Below, in pieces: positions 31,768 to 40,535 of a stretch of DNA of 64,000 nt (its first letter is position 1; each line of letters starts with the position of its first letter). The translations under genes and the position numbers were made by a program. The stretch spans positions 1-64,000 of the forward strand of contig NZ_SDPU01000023.1 of NCBI RefSeq assembly GCF_004168035.1. The letters run 5' to 3'. This stretch comes from Nocardioides iriomotensis (GTDB taxonomy: Bacteria > Actinomycetota > Actinomycetes > Propionibacteriales > Nocardioidaceae). Below the pieces are notes generated by a model. That model was not told where the DNA came from. It made no database searches and worked only from the letters and a program-made list of their open reading frames with translations.

Positions 31768-32864
31768 TTCGCGGAGCCCATCTGGCCGCGGACGGTCTCG
31801 ACCAGCTCGTCCCAGGACTTCACGAACTTGTCGACGCCCTCCTGCTCGAGGGTGGCGATCACGTCGTCGTAGTCGATGCCGGCGTCCTTCAGTGCCGCCA
31901 TCACCTGGCGTGCGTCGTCATAGCGCGTGGTGACCTGGTCACCGTCGACCTCGCCGTGCTCGGCAAACGCCTGCAGCGTCTTCTCCGGCATCGTGTTGAC
32001 CGTGTTGGCGACCACGAGGTCGGTCACGTAGAGGGTGTCGGGGTAGTCGGGGTTCTTGACGCCGGTCGACGCCCAGAGCGGACGCTGCGTGTTGGCGCCG
32101 TCGGCCTTGAGTGCGGCGAACCGCTCGCCGCCGAACTTCTCGACGTACGCCTCGAACGCCAGCCGGGCGTTGGCCACCGCGGCCTTGCCCTTGAGCGCCG
32201 GGTCGGCGTTGCCGTCGTCGAGCCGCTTGTCGATCTCGGTGTCGACGCGGGAGACGAAGAACGACGCGACCGAGTGGATGTGGGAGAGGTCGCGCCCGGC
32301 CTCCTTGGCCTGCTCGAGGCCGGCGAGGTAGGCGTCCATCACCGCGTCGTAGCGGTCGAGCCCGAAGATCAGCGTCACGTTGACGCTGATGCCCTCGCCC
32401 AGCACCGACGTGATCGCGGGGCCGCCCTCGGTCGTGGCCGGGATCTTGATGAACAGGTTGGGTCGGTCGACCGCCGCCCAGAGCTTCTTCGCCGCGGCGA
32501 TCGTGGCCTCGGTGTCGAAGGCGAGGCCGGGGGCCACCTCGATCGAGACCCGGCCGTCGACGCCGCCGGTTGCCTCGAAGGTCGGCTTCAGGACGTCGCA
32601 GGCGTTGCGGACGTCGGTCGTCGTGAGCTCGAAGATCGCGTCGTCGACCGATGCGCCCGCGTCGACGAGCTGCTTGACCTGGTCGTCGTAGCGCTCGCCG
32701 TCGGAGAGGGCGCCGGCGAAGATCGTCGGGTTCGTGGTCACGCCGACCACCGAGCTCTCCTTGACGAGGTCGGCGAGGTTGCCGGTCTCGATGCGCTCGC
32801 GGGACAGGTCGTCCAGCCAGATCGACACACCCGCGTCGGCGAGTGCGGTGAGACGTTCAGACAT
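31764..32864 (-). CDS. tal: Transaldolase
   Basis: A 366-residue TIM-barrel enzyme of the non-oxidative pentose-phosphate pathway. N-terminal [10 protein letters not shown], the Asp in [13 protein letters not shown] near residue 45 and the Schiff-base Lys in [12 protein letters not shown] near residue 135 are clear. Its length matches the actinobacterial two-domain-like tal rather than the short TalC type. ATG 32864 is preceded by GGGAGGA. It overlaps pgi by 4 bp; tkt ends 61 bp upstream. Confidence 0.96.
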   Translation of the reverse strand: MSERLTALADAGVSIWLDDLSRERIETGNLADLVKESSVVGVTTNPTIFAGALSDGERYDDQVKQLVDAGASVDDAIFELTTTDVRNACDVLKPTFEATGGVDGRVSIEVAPGLAFDTEATIAAAKKLWAAVDRPNLFIKIPATTEGGPAITSVLGEGISVNVTLIFGLDRYDAVMDAYLAGLEQAKEAGRDLSHIHSVASFFVSRVDTEIDKRLDDGNADPALKGKAAVANARLAFEAYVEKFGGERFAALKADGANTQRPLWASTGVKNPDYPDTLYVTDLVVANTVNTMPEKTLQAFAEHGEVDGDQVTTRYDDARQVMAALKDAGIDYDDVIATLEQEGVDKFVKSWDELVETVRGQMGSAK

Positions 32865-32925
32865 CGGATCCTCCCGTGGGTCGGTATTCAGTTCGTGGTG
32901 CCTGGGGCGTGCTGAGCGTGCGGGG

Positions 32926-35025
32926 TCAGGCGTCGCTCGCCTGGGCCGCGCGGATGCTGTCCTCGGCCGCGAGCGCGACCGCCTCGGCGGTGATGCCGAA
33001 CTCGCGGTAGATCGTGGCGTAGTCGGCCGAGGCGCCGAAGTGGTCGAGCGAGACGATCCGGCCGTGCGGGCCGACGACCTCGCGCCAGCCCAGCGCGATG
33101 CCGGCCTCGACACTGACCCGGGCCTTGACGATCGGCGGGATCACCGAGTCGCGGTAGGCCTGGTCCTGGGCGTCGAACCACTCGCGGCACGGCATCGACA
33201 CGACCCGGGCGCGCACGCCCTTCGCGCCCAGTGCCTCGCGGGCCTGGACGGCGAGCTGGACCTCGGACCCGGTGCCGATGAGCACGACGTCGGGGACGCC
33301 GCCGTCGGCGTCGACGAGGACGTAACCGCCCTTGGCGACGCCCTCGGTCGTCGCCCAGCCGTCGCGGCCGCGGGGGAACGTCGGGACGTTCTGCCGGGTG
33401 AGCGCGAGGCCGGCCGGGCGGTCGGTGTGCTCGAGCACGGTGCGCCAGGCGGCGACGGTCTCGTTGGCGTCGGCGGGGCGGACCACGTCGAGCCCCGGGA
33501 TCGCCCGGAGCGCGGCGAGGTGCTCGACCGGCTGGTGCGTCGGGCCGTCCTCGCCGAGGCCGATCGAGTCGTGGGTCCAGACGTAGGTGACCGGCAGCTG
33601 CATCAGCGCGGCCAGCCGGACGGCCGGACGCATGTAGTCGGAGAAGACGAGGAAGGTGCCGCCGTACACGCGGGTGCCGCCGTGCAGGGCGATGCCGTTC
33701 ATCACCGAGCCCATCGCGTGCTCGCGGATGCCGAAGTGCAGGACGCGGCCGTAGAGGCCGCCCTGGAAGTCCTTGGTGGAGCGCTCCTCGGGGATGAACG
33801 ACGGCTCGCCCTTGGGCGTGGTGTTGTTGGACTCGGCCAGGTCGGCCGAGCCACCCCACAGCTCGGGCAGCACCGGGGCGAGCGCGCTGAGCACCTCCCC
33901 GGAGGCCTTGCGGGTGGCGACGCCCTTGTCGTCGGCGTCGAACGTCGGCAGCGCGGCGTCCCACCCGGCGGGCAGGGCCCGGCTGCGGAGCCGGTCGAGC
34001 AGCTCGGCGCGCTGGCGGTAGCGCGTGGCCCAGGCGTCGAAGCCCTCCTGCCAGGCGGCCTGGGCGGCCTGGCCGCGCTCGACGAGCGCGCGGGTGTGCG
34101 CGAGCACCTCGTCGGTGACCTCGAAGGTCAGGTTCGGGTCGAACCCGAGCACCTTCTTGGTCGCGGCGACCTCCGCCTCGCCCAGCGCCGAGCCGTGCGC
34201 CTTGCCGGTGCCCTGCGCGTTGGGGGCGGGCCAGGCGATGATCGTGCGCAGGTTGATGAAGCTGGGCCGGTCGGTGACCCGCTTGGCCTTCTCGATCGCC
34301 TCCCAGAGGGTCTGGAGGTCCTCCTCGTAGCGGGTGCCGTCGTTGGTCCAGTCGACGTTCTGCACGTGCCAGCCGTAGGCGCGGTAGCGGGCCGACACGT
34401 CCTCGGAGAAGGCGATGTCGGTGTCGCCTTCGATCGAGATCCTGTTGTCGTCGTAGATCAGGACCAGGTTGCCGAGCTGCTGGTGGCCGGCGAGCGAGGA
34501 GGCCTCGGAGGAGACGCCCTCCTCCAGGTCGCCGTCGCTGCACAGGGCGAAGACGAAGTGGTCGAACGGGCTCTCACCGGCCGGTGCCTCGGCGTCGAAC
34601 AGGCCGCGCTCGCGGCGGGCCGCCATCGCCATGCCGACCGCGTTGGCGACGCCCTGGCCCAGCGGGCCGGTGGTGGTCTCGACGCCGGCGGTGTGGCCGT
34701 GCTCGGGGTGGCCAGGGGTCTTGCTGCCCCAGGTGCGCAGCGACTTGAGGTCGTCGATCTCCAGTCCGAAGCCGCCGAGGAAGAGCTGGGTGTAGAGCGT
34801 GATGCTGCTGTGGCCGCAGGACAGCACGAACCGGTCGCGGCCGACCCAGTCGGGGTCGGCGGGGTTGTGGCGCATCACCTTCTGGAAGAGCGTGTACGCC
34901 ACCGGCGCGAGCGACATCGCCGTACCGGGGTGTCCGTTGCCGACCTTCTGGACGGCGTCCATCGCCAGCACCCGGGCCGTGTCGACGGCTCGCTGGTCGA
35001 GATCGGTCCACTCGAGCTTGCTCAC
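32926..35025 (-). CDS. tkt: Transketolase
   Basis: A 699-residue thiamine-diphosphate enzyme. It shows [16 protein letters not shown] near residue 28, the ThDP/metal motif [13 protein letters not shown] (CSDGDLEEG) near residue 160 with [10 protein letters not shown], and the catalytic Glu region in the pyrimidine-binding domain [14 protein letters not shown] near residue 425. It is the first gene of the pentose-phosphate operon and is transcribed divergently from ctaB. GTG 35025 begins the conserved [16 protein letters not shown] sequence. Confidence 0.97.
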   Translation of the reverse strand: MSKLEWTDLDQRAVDTARVLAMDAVQKVGNGHPGTAMSLAPVAYTLFQKVMRHNPADPDWVGRDRFVLSCGHSSITLYTQLFLGGFGLEIDDLKSLRTWGSKTPGHPEHGHTAGVETTTGPLGQGVANAVGMAMAARRERGLFDAEAPAGESPFDHFVFALCSDGDLEEGVSSEASSLAGHQQLGNLVLIYDDNRISIEGDTDIAFSEDVSARYRAYGWHVQNVDWTNDGTRYEEDLQTLWEAIEKAKRVTDRPSFINLRTIIAWPAPNAQGTGKAHGSALGEAEVAATKKVLGFDPNLTFEVTDEVLAHTRALVERGQAAQAAWQEGFDAWATRYRQRAELLDRLRSRALPAGWDAALPTFDADDKGVATRKASGEVLSALAPVLPELWGGSADLAESNNTTPKGEPSFIPEERSTKDFQGGLYGRVLHFGIREHAMGSVMNGIALHGGTRVYGGTFLVFSDYMRPAVRLAALMQLPVTYVWTHDSIGLGEDGPTHQPVEHLAALRAIPGLDVVRPADANETVAAWRTVLEHTDRPAGLALTRQNVPTFPRGRDGWATTEGVAKGGYVLVDADGGVPDVVLIGTGSEVQLAVQAREALGAKGVRARVVSMPCREWFDAQDQAYRDSVIPPIVKARVSVEAGIALGWREVVGPHGRIVSLDHFGASADYATIYREFGITAEAVALAAEDSIRAAQASDA

Positions 35026-35164
35026 GGGGCTGGGGTCCTTCCGACGGGTCCTGACGACTGCTGCGGTGCCGGGTCGGGCACCGGGTTGAGCCTACTCAGC
35101 AGCGGTGATGGATGGCACAGGGTGTCCGTGCCCGCCCGGTACCCGGGAAACGGGGCGGACACAC

Positions 35165-35170
35165 TAGACT
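35165..35170 (+). promoter_or_regulatory. Probable -10 box (TAGACT) of ctaB
   Basis: TAGACT 43 bp before the ctaB GTG, in the 188-bp divergent tkt/ctaB region. Just upstream an inverted repeat GTGTCCG...CGGACAC (about 35120-35162) flanks the likely -35 position and could be a regulator site. Confidence 0.4.
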
Positions 35171-35213
35171 CGGCGACGCTCGTCAGCCGTTCCCTCCCAT
35201 TTCCGAGGTGTGT

Positions 35214-36185
35214 GTGACCGCCGTCGATCCCGACGTCTCGGTGGCCCGTCATGGGCGCGCCGTGGCGGACGCGACGACCTCTGCCGCCGGCCTCACGCGG
35301 GTCAAGGACGTGCTCGCGGCGTACGTCGGGCTGACGAAGCCGCGCATCATCGAGCTCCTGCTGCTGACCACGGTGCCGGTGATGTTCCTCGCCGAGCGCG
35401 GTGTGCCGCCGCTCGGCCTGGTCGTCGCCACGGTCGTGGGCGGCACCCTGTCGGCCGGCAGCGCCAACGCGCTGAACTGCGTGTACGACGCCGACATCGA
35501 CGAGCGGATGCGCCGCACCCGCCGGCGGGCGCTCCCTCGGCACGTCGTGTCGACCCGGGCCGCCCTGGTCTTCGGCCTGGCGCTCGGCGTCGTCTCGACG
35601 CTGTGGCTGGGCCTCCTCGTCAACTGGCTCTCGGCCTGGCTGGCGCTGGCCGCCAACGTGTTCTACGTCGTCGGCTACACGATGATCCTCAAGCGCCGCA
35701 CCACCCAGAACATCGTCTGGGGCGGGGCCGCCGGCTGCTTCCCGGCGCTGATCGGCTGGACCGCCGTCACCGGCGAGCTCGCCTGGGCGCCGGTGGTGCT
35801 CTTCCTCGTCGTGTTCTTCTGGACGCCGCCGCACTTCTGGGCGCTGGCGATCCGCTACCGCGAGGACTACGCCGCCGCCGACGTGCCGATGCTGCCGGTG
35901 GTCGCCGGTGCGCGGGTGGTGGCCCGGCAGATCGTCGCCTACTCCTACGTGATGGTCGCGACCTCGCTCGCGCTGTGGCCGGTCGCGCCGACCGGCTGGT
36001 TCTACCCCGCGGTCGCGACCGTGCTGGGCGCCGCGTTCCTCGTCGAGGCGCACCTGCTGCTCGGCCGCGCCCGGCGCAGCGACGACGTCGTCGACCTCAG
36101 GCCGATGCGGCTGTTCCACTGGTCGAACATGTACCTCTCGCTGCTCTTCGTCGGCGTCGCGCTCGACCCGCTGCTGACTCGGTGA
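35214..36185 (+). CDS. ctaB: Protoheme IX farnesyltransferase (heme O synthase)
   Basis: A 323-residue UbiA-family membrane prenyltransferase with about nine hydrophobic segments. The first Asp-rich motif [18 protein letters not shown] near residue 90 and the second region [13 protein letters not shown] near residue 220 bind farnesyl diphosphate and Mg. It attaches farnesyl to protoheme for cytochrome aa3 oxidase. The order ctaB next to tkt is conserved in actinobacteria. GTG 35214 follows GAGGTG. It overlaps the NUDIX gene by 4 bp (GTGA). Confidence 0.95.
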   Translation: MTAVDPDVSVARHGRAVADATTSAAGLTRVKDVLAAYVGLTKPRIIELLLLTTVPVMFLAERGVPPLGLVVATVVGGTLSAGSANALNCVYDADIDERMRRTRRRALPRHVVSTRAALVFGLALGVVSTLWLGLLVNWLSAWLALAANVFYVVGYTMILKRRTTQNIVWGGAAGCFPALIGWTAVTGELAWAPVVLFLVVFFWTPPHFWALAIRYREDYAAADVPMLPVVAGARVVARQIVAYSYVMVATSLALWPVAPTGWFYPAVATVLGAAFLVEAHLLLGRARRSDDVVDLRPMRLFHWSNMYLSLLFVGVALDPLLTR

Positions 36186-36685
36186 CGCCGTTCGACCTGA
36201 CCCTCGTCCACGACGAGGGCCTCGACCCGTCCCTGCGCGCCCTCGAGCGGCACGCCGTCCGCGCCGTCGTCGTGCGTGACGGCGCGCTCCTGCTGATGCG
36301 CACCGCCGACGGCGCGCTGAAGCTCCCCGGCGGCGGCGTCGACGACGGCGAGTCCGACGAGACCGCCCTGCGCCGTGAGGTCGACGAGGAGACCGGCCTC
36401 GCGGTCACCGCCGTCGACGGGTGCGCCGGCGTCGTCACCGAGCACTCCGCTTCCCGTCCCGACGACGCACAGCCGGCGTTCGTGCAGGTCTCGCGCTACT
36501 ACCGCTGCCGCGTCGGCCCCGGGTCGGGACGCACCGCCCTGTCCGCCGGTGAGCGGGAGCTGGGCCTCGGCGCCGTCTGGCTGCCGCTGCCTGAGGCCGT
36601 CGCCGCCAACCGCGCCCGGGCCGACGGCCCGCACCGCTTCGTCCGCCGCGAGCTCGCCGTGCTGGAGCTGCTCAGCCAGCTGTAA
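36182..36685 (+). CDS. NUDIX hydrolase
   Basis: A 167-residue protein with a perfect Nudix box, GGVDDGE-x7-REVDEETGL, at about residues 61-83, which binds the metal and hydrolyses a nucleoside-diphosphate-linked substrate. The substrate is not predictable. Start GTG 36182 overlaps the ctaB stop, so it is translated from the ctaB mRNA. A strong hairpin follows its stop. Confidence 0.88.
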   Translation: MTPFDLTLVHDEGLDPSLRALERHAVRAVVVRDGALLLMRTADGALKLPGGGVDDGESDETALRREVDEETGLAVTAVDGCAGVVTEHSASRPDDAQPAFVQVSRYYRCRVGPGSGRTALSAGERELGLGAVWLPLPEAVAANRARADGPHRFVRRELAVLELLSQL

Positions 36686-36697
36686 CGCGGGGTTATC

Positions 36698-36733
36698 GAC
36701 GCTTCACAAGGCGCATGCGCCTGGGGAAGCGTC
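36698..36733 (+). terminator. Terminator-like double hairpin after the NUDIX gene
   Basis: Outer arms GACGCTTC and GAAGCGTC (perfect 8 bp) enclose the perfect palindrome AGGCGCATGCGCCT at 36709-36722, 13 bp after the stop codon. A degenerate direct duplication of its right half follows (GTATGCCTAGGGAAG). It is a likely transcription stop for ctaB-NUDIX. Confidence 0.6.
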
Positions 36734-36786
36734 CGTATGCCTAGGGAAGTGCCCCCGGGTACGGCGGTCGGCGCGGCGAGCCGCGA

Positions 36787-36871
36787 GGGGCAAGTCGCGC
36801 CGACTCGGCACGTCCGGGAGGGCAAGACGCGCCGACTCGGCACGTCTCGGAGGGCAAGACGCGCCGACTCG
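36787..36871. repeat. Three tandem copies of the GGGCAA-N3-GCGCCGACTCG repeat
   Basis: Direct copies at 36787-36807, 36820-36839 and 36852-36871, spaced 32-33 bp apart, with linkers GGCACGTC.. that are themselves alike. The three variable bases are GTC, GAC and GAC. Same core as the cluster at 26828-26940, again located between convergent genes (NUDIX and the AAA ATPase). Confidence 0.75.
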
Positions 36872-36885
36872 ACGGAGCGTCGGCC

Positions 36886-38366
36886 CTAGCCGGACCCCGC
36901 TCCCGGGGAGCCGAGCAGCGCCCGGGTCATCGCGTTCCGGGTGTGCAGCAGCTCGTCCAGCGCCTCGTCCAGGTGGTCAGCCGAGACCCGGAGCCCGTCC
37001 CCGTCCGGCTGGTCGGCCGCCGCGATGAGGGCCGCCCGGCGCAGCAGCTCCTTGAGGAACGACGCGGTCACTCCCTCGAGCCGGTCCAGCACGGTGTCGA
37101 GCCGCGAGTCGTCGACGTCGAGATCGCCCCGGTAGAGCGCGAACAGCCGGCGCCGCGCGTCGGTGTCCGGCAGGTCGATCGCCACCGCCTGGTCGACCCG
37201 GCCCGGACGCTGCGCCAGCGCCGGCTCCAGCACGTCGGCGCGGTTGGTGGTGAGCAGGAACACCACGTCGGCGTCGTCGGCCAGTCCGTCCATCTCGTTG
37301 AGCAGCTGGAACAGCAGCGGTGATGGCCGGGGTGCCGGCCGCGGTCCTCGGCGATCAGGTCGACGTCCTCCACGACGATCATCGCCGGCTGGAGCGCCCG
37401 CGCGACCGAGCAGGCCACACCGATCATGCCCAGGCTCTCGCCGGACAGGATCACGATGGTGGTGTCGTCGAGCGCGCTGGTCAGGTAGCGCACCGTGTGG
37501 GTCTTGCCGACGCCCGGCGGGCCGAACAGCAGCAGGCCGCGCTTGAGGTGCTGGCCGGCGGCCCGCAGCCGGTCGCGCTGCTCGCGCACCCCCACCACCT
37601 GCCGGGTGACGGCGGCGAGCGCGTCGGGCGGCAGGACCAGGTCGTCGGCGGTCATCGCGGGACGCTCGTGGAACGTCAGCGCGCCCCGGGGCTCGCCGAA
37701 CATGTGCTGCGCGAACGACACGACCTGGCCGCGGTAGACGTTGTGCTCCAGCGCCAGCCGCCGCACGTCGGCGGCGACCCGGGTGACGGTCTCCTCGTCG
37801 GCGGCCGCCACCTCCAGGGTGGTCGCGCTCTGCCCCATCTCGGGGTCGCCGAGCCGGAACAGCAGCACGACGGGGGTGCCGCCGTCGTCGACGAGGTACG
37901 CCGCGCAGACCACGCACGCGCGCACCTGGCCACCGGGCCCGCACGGAAGGTTGACCCGCGCGACGTTGCCCGGCGCGGGGCCGAAGTGCTCGACCGGCAG
38001 GCTGCGCACCAGCTCGGAGAAGCCGATCTCGTGGTGCCGGCTGTTGGTGACGCCGACGACCCGGTGCGTGCGACCGGCCTCAGCCAGCCAGGCGTCGAGC
38101 CCGGCCTGGACGTTGACGTGGTCGTAGGCCGCCCACGACTCCTTCACCAGCGTCGCGCTTTCGCCGTCGACGCCGAGGTGCTCGGCGAACAGCCGCCGGA
38201 ACGTCTCTCGGTCGTCGGCGCGCGCCGTCGCGACCACCCGCCGCTGCGCACGGCGCGCGAGCTTGGCGACGTCGGAGAACCGCAGCCGTTCGTCCTCGGC
38301 CTCGCCGCCGCCACCGGTGGCTGGCTCGTCGTACCCGATGCTCAGCCTGCTCTCGTACGCCGCCAC
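36886..38366 (-). pseudogene. AAA-family ATPase, frameshifted near 37325-37333
   Basis: Residues 1-350 read in one frame from GTG 38366: an N-terminal domain of about 230 residues, then Walker A GPPGVGKTHT and Walker B AMIVVEDVDLIAED. After EDRGRHPG the frame is lost, and the rest of the AAA domain (PLLFQLLNEMDGL, the sensor region FLLTTNRAD, arginine finger in AQRPGRVD, C-terminal lid) continues in the next frame to 36886. One missing base in a C run (G run on the plus strand at 37325-37333) restores about 493 residues. It could be a real mutation or a sequencing error; codon use is normal in both halves. Confidence 0.8.
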
Positions 38367-38426
38367 GGCGCCTCCCCGTCCCCTCCCCGGACTGCCCGGG
38401 TGCGCCGACGGTACGCCACGGCGCGG

Positions 38427-38741
38427 TCAGTGCAGCAGCTTCAGGCCCACGACACAGCCGACGATCCCGAGCACCAGCAGCACCTTCAGCGCCGAGCCCG
38501 CCTCGTCGCCCGTGGCCATCGACCACGTGACCGTGAGGGCGGCACCGATGCCGACCCACACGGCGTACGACGTGCCCGTCGGCAGCGTGCGCATGGCGTA
38601 CGCGAGGCCGGCCATGGAGGCCGCGCAGGCGACCAGGAAGGTGAGGCTGGGTCCGAGCCTGGTGAAGCCCTCGGAGCGGCCGAGCGCGACCGCCCAGACC
38701 GACTCGAGGACACCGGAGAGGACCAGCACGAGCCACGACAT
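38427..38741 (-). CDS. gdx: SMR-family guanidinium exporter (Gdx/SugE type)
   Basis: A 104-residue protein with four membrane helices and the essential Glu in LSGVLESVWAVAL near residue 13, plus GTSYAVWVGIGAA near residue 58, the signature of the SugE/Gdx branch of small multidrug resistance proteins, which exchange guanidinium for protons. The start ATG 38741 follows AAGGAG. The riboswitch directly abutting that ribosome site argues strongly that guanidinium, not a drug, is the substrate. It acts as a dual-topology or parallel dimer; there is no second SMR gene beside it. Confidence 0.9.
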   Translation of the reverse strand: MSWLVLVLSGVLESVWAVALGRSEGFTRLGPSLTFLVACAASMAGLAYAMRTLPTGTSYAVWVGIGAALTVTWSMATGDEAGSALKVLLVLGIVGCVVGLKLLH

Positions 38742-38754
38742 CGGATGTCTCCTT

Positions 38755-38797
38755 GGCGCCGTCTTGTCGCAAGCCGGGTACGGCACCGCTCGTCCGG
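38755..38797 (-). promoter_or_regulatory. Guanidine-III (ykkC-III) riboswitch
   Basis: The 43-nt RNA matches the compact guanidine-III aptamer: CCGGACGAG, then GCCGTACCCGG, then GACAAGACGGCGCC. P1 pairs CCGG (38797-38794) with CCGG (38777-38774). The pseudoknot pairs GGUGCCGU (38787-38780) with ACGGCGCC (38762-38755), eight pairs with one G-U. The AAGGAG ribosome site of gdx begins at the very next base (38754), so the control is on translation initiation. The class is known mainly from actinobacteria, upstream of SMR exporters. Confidence 0.9.
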
Positions 38798-38849
38798 GAG
38801 CCCGTCGGGGCTCTGCCCCCAGGCTCTCACACCGGCCACGCGGTCGGCC

Positions 38850-38855
38850 TAGGCT
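38850..38855 (+). promoter_or_regulatory. -10 box (TAGGCT) of the mug-type gene, leaderless
   Basis: TAGGCT seven bases before GTG 38863; the box is part of a palindromic AGCCTAGGCC-like stretch that could also serve the divergent gdx transcript. Confidence 0.45.
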
Positions 38856-38862
38856 CGTCCCC

Positions 38863-39462
38863 GTGGTGAGCCGCCCGAGCAAGGACGACCTCGAGGCGGC
38901 GCGCGACCGGGTGCTGCCGGACCTGCTCGGCCCCGGCCTGCGGATCGTCTTCTGCGGCATCAACCCCGGCCTCTGGTCCGCGGCGACCGGCCACCACTTC
39001 GCCCGGCCGGGCAACCGGTTCTGGCCGGCCCTGCACGACGCCGGGCTCACCCCGCGGCGGCTGGACCCCGCGGAGCAGGCCGAGCTGCTCCCGCTCGGCC
39101 TCGGACTCACCAACGTCGTGCCGCGGGCGAGCGCGCGCGCCGACGAGCTGACCAGGCAGGAGTATGTCGACGGCGGCGCCGCCCTCCGGGCCAAGGTCGA
39201 GCGGCACGCGCCCGCCTGGCTCGCGGTGCTCGGCGTGACGGCGTATCGCGCTGCCTTCGGCGACCGGACCGCCCAGGTGGGGGAGCAGGCCGTCACCTGG
39301 GGACCGACCCGGCTCTGGGTGCTGCCCAACCCGTCGGGGCTCAACGCCCACTGGTCGGCCACAGCTCTCGCGGGCGAGTTCCACCGCCTCGGCGAGGCCG
39401 CCGGCGTCGTCCGACCGGATCGGGCAGGAGGCGTCGGGTCCGCGACCGCTCCCGGCTCCTAG
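38863..39462 (+). CDS. mug: G/U(T) mismatch-specific DNA glycosylase (Mug/TDG family)
   Basis: A 199-residue uracil-DNA-glycosylase-superfamily protein. The catalytic-water motif GINPGLWSA (Asn near residue 33) and the minor-groove wedge NPSGLNAHW near residue 168 are both present, with ARPGNRFWPAL typical of Mug. It removes uracil or thymine opposite guanine, relevant for a GC-rich genome subject to deamination. A second GTG three bases on is an equal candidate start. It is divergent from gdx and monocistronic. Confidence 0.9.
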   Translation: MVSRPSKDDLEAARDRVLPDLLGPGLRIVFCGINPGLWSAATGHHFARPGNRFWPALHDAGLTPRRLDPAEQAELLPLGLGLTNVVPRASARADELTRQEYVDGGAALRAKVERHAPAWLAVLGVTAYRAAFGDRTAQVGEQAVTWGPTRLWVLPNPSGLNAHWSATALAGEFHRLGEAAGVVRPDRAGGVGSATAPGS

Positions 39463-39501
39463 CGTCGGAAGCGTCAGGTCCAACGACGGGAGGATGACGG
39501 G

Positions 39502-40410
39502 GTGCTGGACCGGTTCAACGAGGCGATGGCGTACGTCGAGGCCCACCTGGAGGTGGCCCGCGACGGCGACGTCGACCCCCGCGAGCTGGCCCGGGTCGCG
39601 GCGACGTCGGAGTACCACTTCCGGCGGATGTTCTCGGCGCTCGCCGGGATGCCGCTGTCGGAGTACGTGCGCCGCCGGCGGATGACGCTCGCCGGCCCCG
39701 CGGTCGTCGGCGGCGACGAGACGTTGCTCGACATCGCGGTGCGCTACGGCTACGAGTCCGGCGAGGGCTTCGCGCGGGCGTTCCGGGCGGTGCACGGCGT
39801 CGGGCCGGGGGAGGCCCGCCGCGAGGGAGCGGCGCTCGTCTCGCAGCCACCCATCTCCTTCCGTCTCGTCGTGGAGGGAAGCAGCAGCATGCGGTACCGC
39901 ATCGTGGAGAAGCCGGCGTTCGGGCTCGTGGGGTTCAGGGCACGCGTGCCCCTGGTCCACGAAGGGCCCAACGCCGCGATCATGGAGTTCGTCCGGGGTC
40001 TCGACCCCGCCGCCCGCGCCCGCGTCGAGGCGCTCGCCGACCAGGAGCCGGCCGGCCTGGTGAGCGTCAGCGACGGCATCGCGGACGACCGGGCCGAGGG
40101 CTCGGAGCTCGACTACTGGCAGGCCGTCGTCACCGGCGCGGAGGCTCCCGACGGGGTGCCCGGCGTCGAACGGCTGGAGGTGCCGGCCGGGACCTGGGTG
40201 GTGTTCGAGGGGGAGGGGCCGGTGCCGGAGGCGTTCCAGCACCTGTGGCGCGACGCGTACGTCGAGTGGTTCCCGTCCCATCCCTACCGGACCCGGCCCG
40301 GGCCGGAGCTGCTGAGCACCCGGCTGGACCCGGACGGCACCCGGGGCACGGCGGCGCTGTGGCTGCCGGTCGAGCCCACGGACGGGCCGCCCGAGACGTC
40401 CGGAAAGTAG
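39502..40410 (+). CDS. AraC-family regulator with GyrI-like effector domain
   Basis: A 302-residue protein: two helix-turn-helices of the AraC/XylS type in residues 1-108 (ARVAATSEYHFRRMFSALAGMPLSEYVRRRRM; SGEGFARAFRAVHGVGPGE), then a GyrI-like (SOUL/BacR-type) small-molecule-binding domain from about residue 130 (MRYRIVEKPAFGLVGFR; WQAVVTGAEAP). This is the Rob/BmrR-like layout that senses hydrophobic or cationic compounds. GTG 39502 follows GGAGG. The regulon is unknown; the nearby SMR gene has its own RNA switch. Confidence 0.9.
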   Translation: MLDRFNEAMAYVEAHLEVARDGDVDPRELARVAATSEYHFRRMFSALAGMPLSEYVRRRRMTLAGPAVVGGDETLLDIAVRYGYESGEGFARAFRAVHGVGPGEARREGAALVSQPPISFRLVVEGSSSMRYRIVEKPAFGLVGFRARVPLVHEGPNAAIMEFVRGLDPAARARVEALADQEPAGLVSVSDGIADDRAEGSELDYWQAVVTGAEAPDGVPGVERLEVPAGTWVVFEGEGPVPEAFQHLWRDAYVEWFPSHPYRTRPGPELLSTRLDPDGTRGTAALWLPVEPTDGPPETSGK

Positions 40411-40436
40411 TCAAGAAATCAACTTGACTCCTTTTG
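40409..40436 (+). terminator. Intrinsic terminator of the AraC-family gene
   Basis: AGTCAAG-aaatcaa-CTTGACT, perfect 7-bp arms followed by CCTTTTG, and starting inside the stop codon. It is an unusually AT-rich, classical Rho-independent shape for this GC-rich genome. Confidence 0.65.
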
Positions 40437-40472
40437 CAACCTTTCCCGGAGACGACGCGTCTAGGAAAAGTA

Positions 40473-40517
40473 GACGGGCCGTCATCGGAGCCACGGGGGT
40501 GCCGATGAAGGCCCGTC
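40473..40517. terminator. Bidirectional terminator between the AraC-family gene and ctaA
   Basis: GACGGGCCGTCATCGG (40473-40488) pairs with CCGATGAAGGCCCGTC (40502-40517) at 15 of 16 positions around a 13-nt loop. On the minus strand it is followed by CTACTTTTCC, so it would also stop the ctaA transcript. Confidence 0.65.
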
Positions 40518-40535
40518 TTGTCATGCCCGGCTCCG

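Noticed and set aside
32734-35217. 827-codon plus-strand frame opposite tkt/tal
   Set aside because: Antisense shadow of transketolase with skewed composition (Asp/Val/Gly/Arg).
37320-37340. Programmed -1 frameshift in the AAA ATPase gene
   Set aside because: No heptameric slippery site or downstream pseudoknot is evident; a one-base loss is simpler.
38755-38797. Guanidine-I (ykkC) or mini-ykkC class
   Set aside because: The long multi-stem ykkC layout and the twin ACGR-loop hairpins of mini-ykkC are absent; the compact pseudoknot fits class III only.
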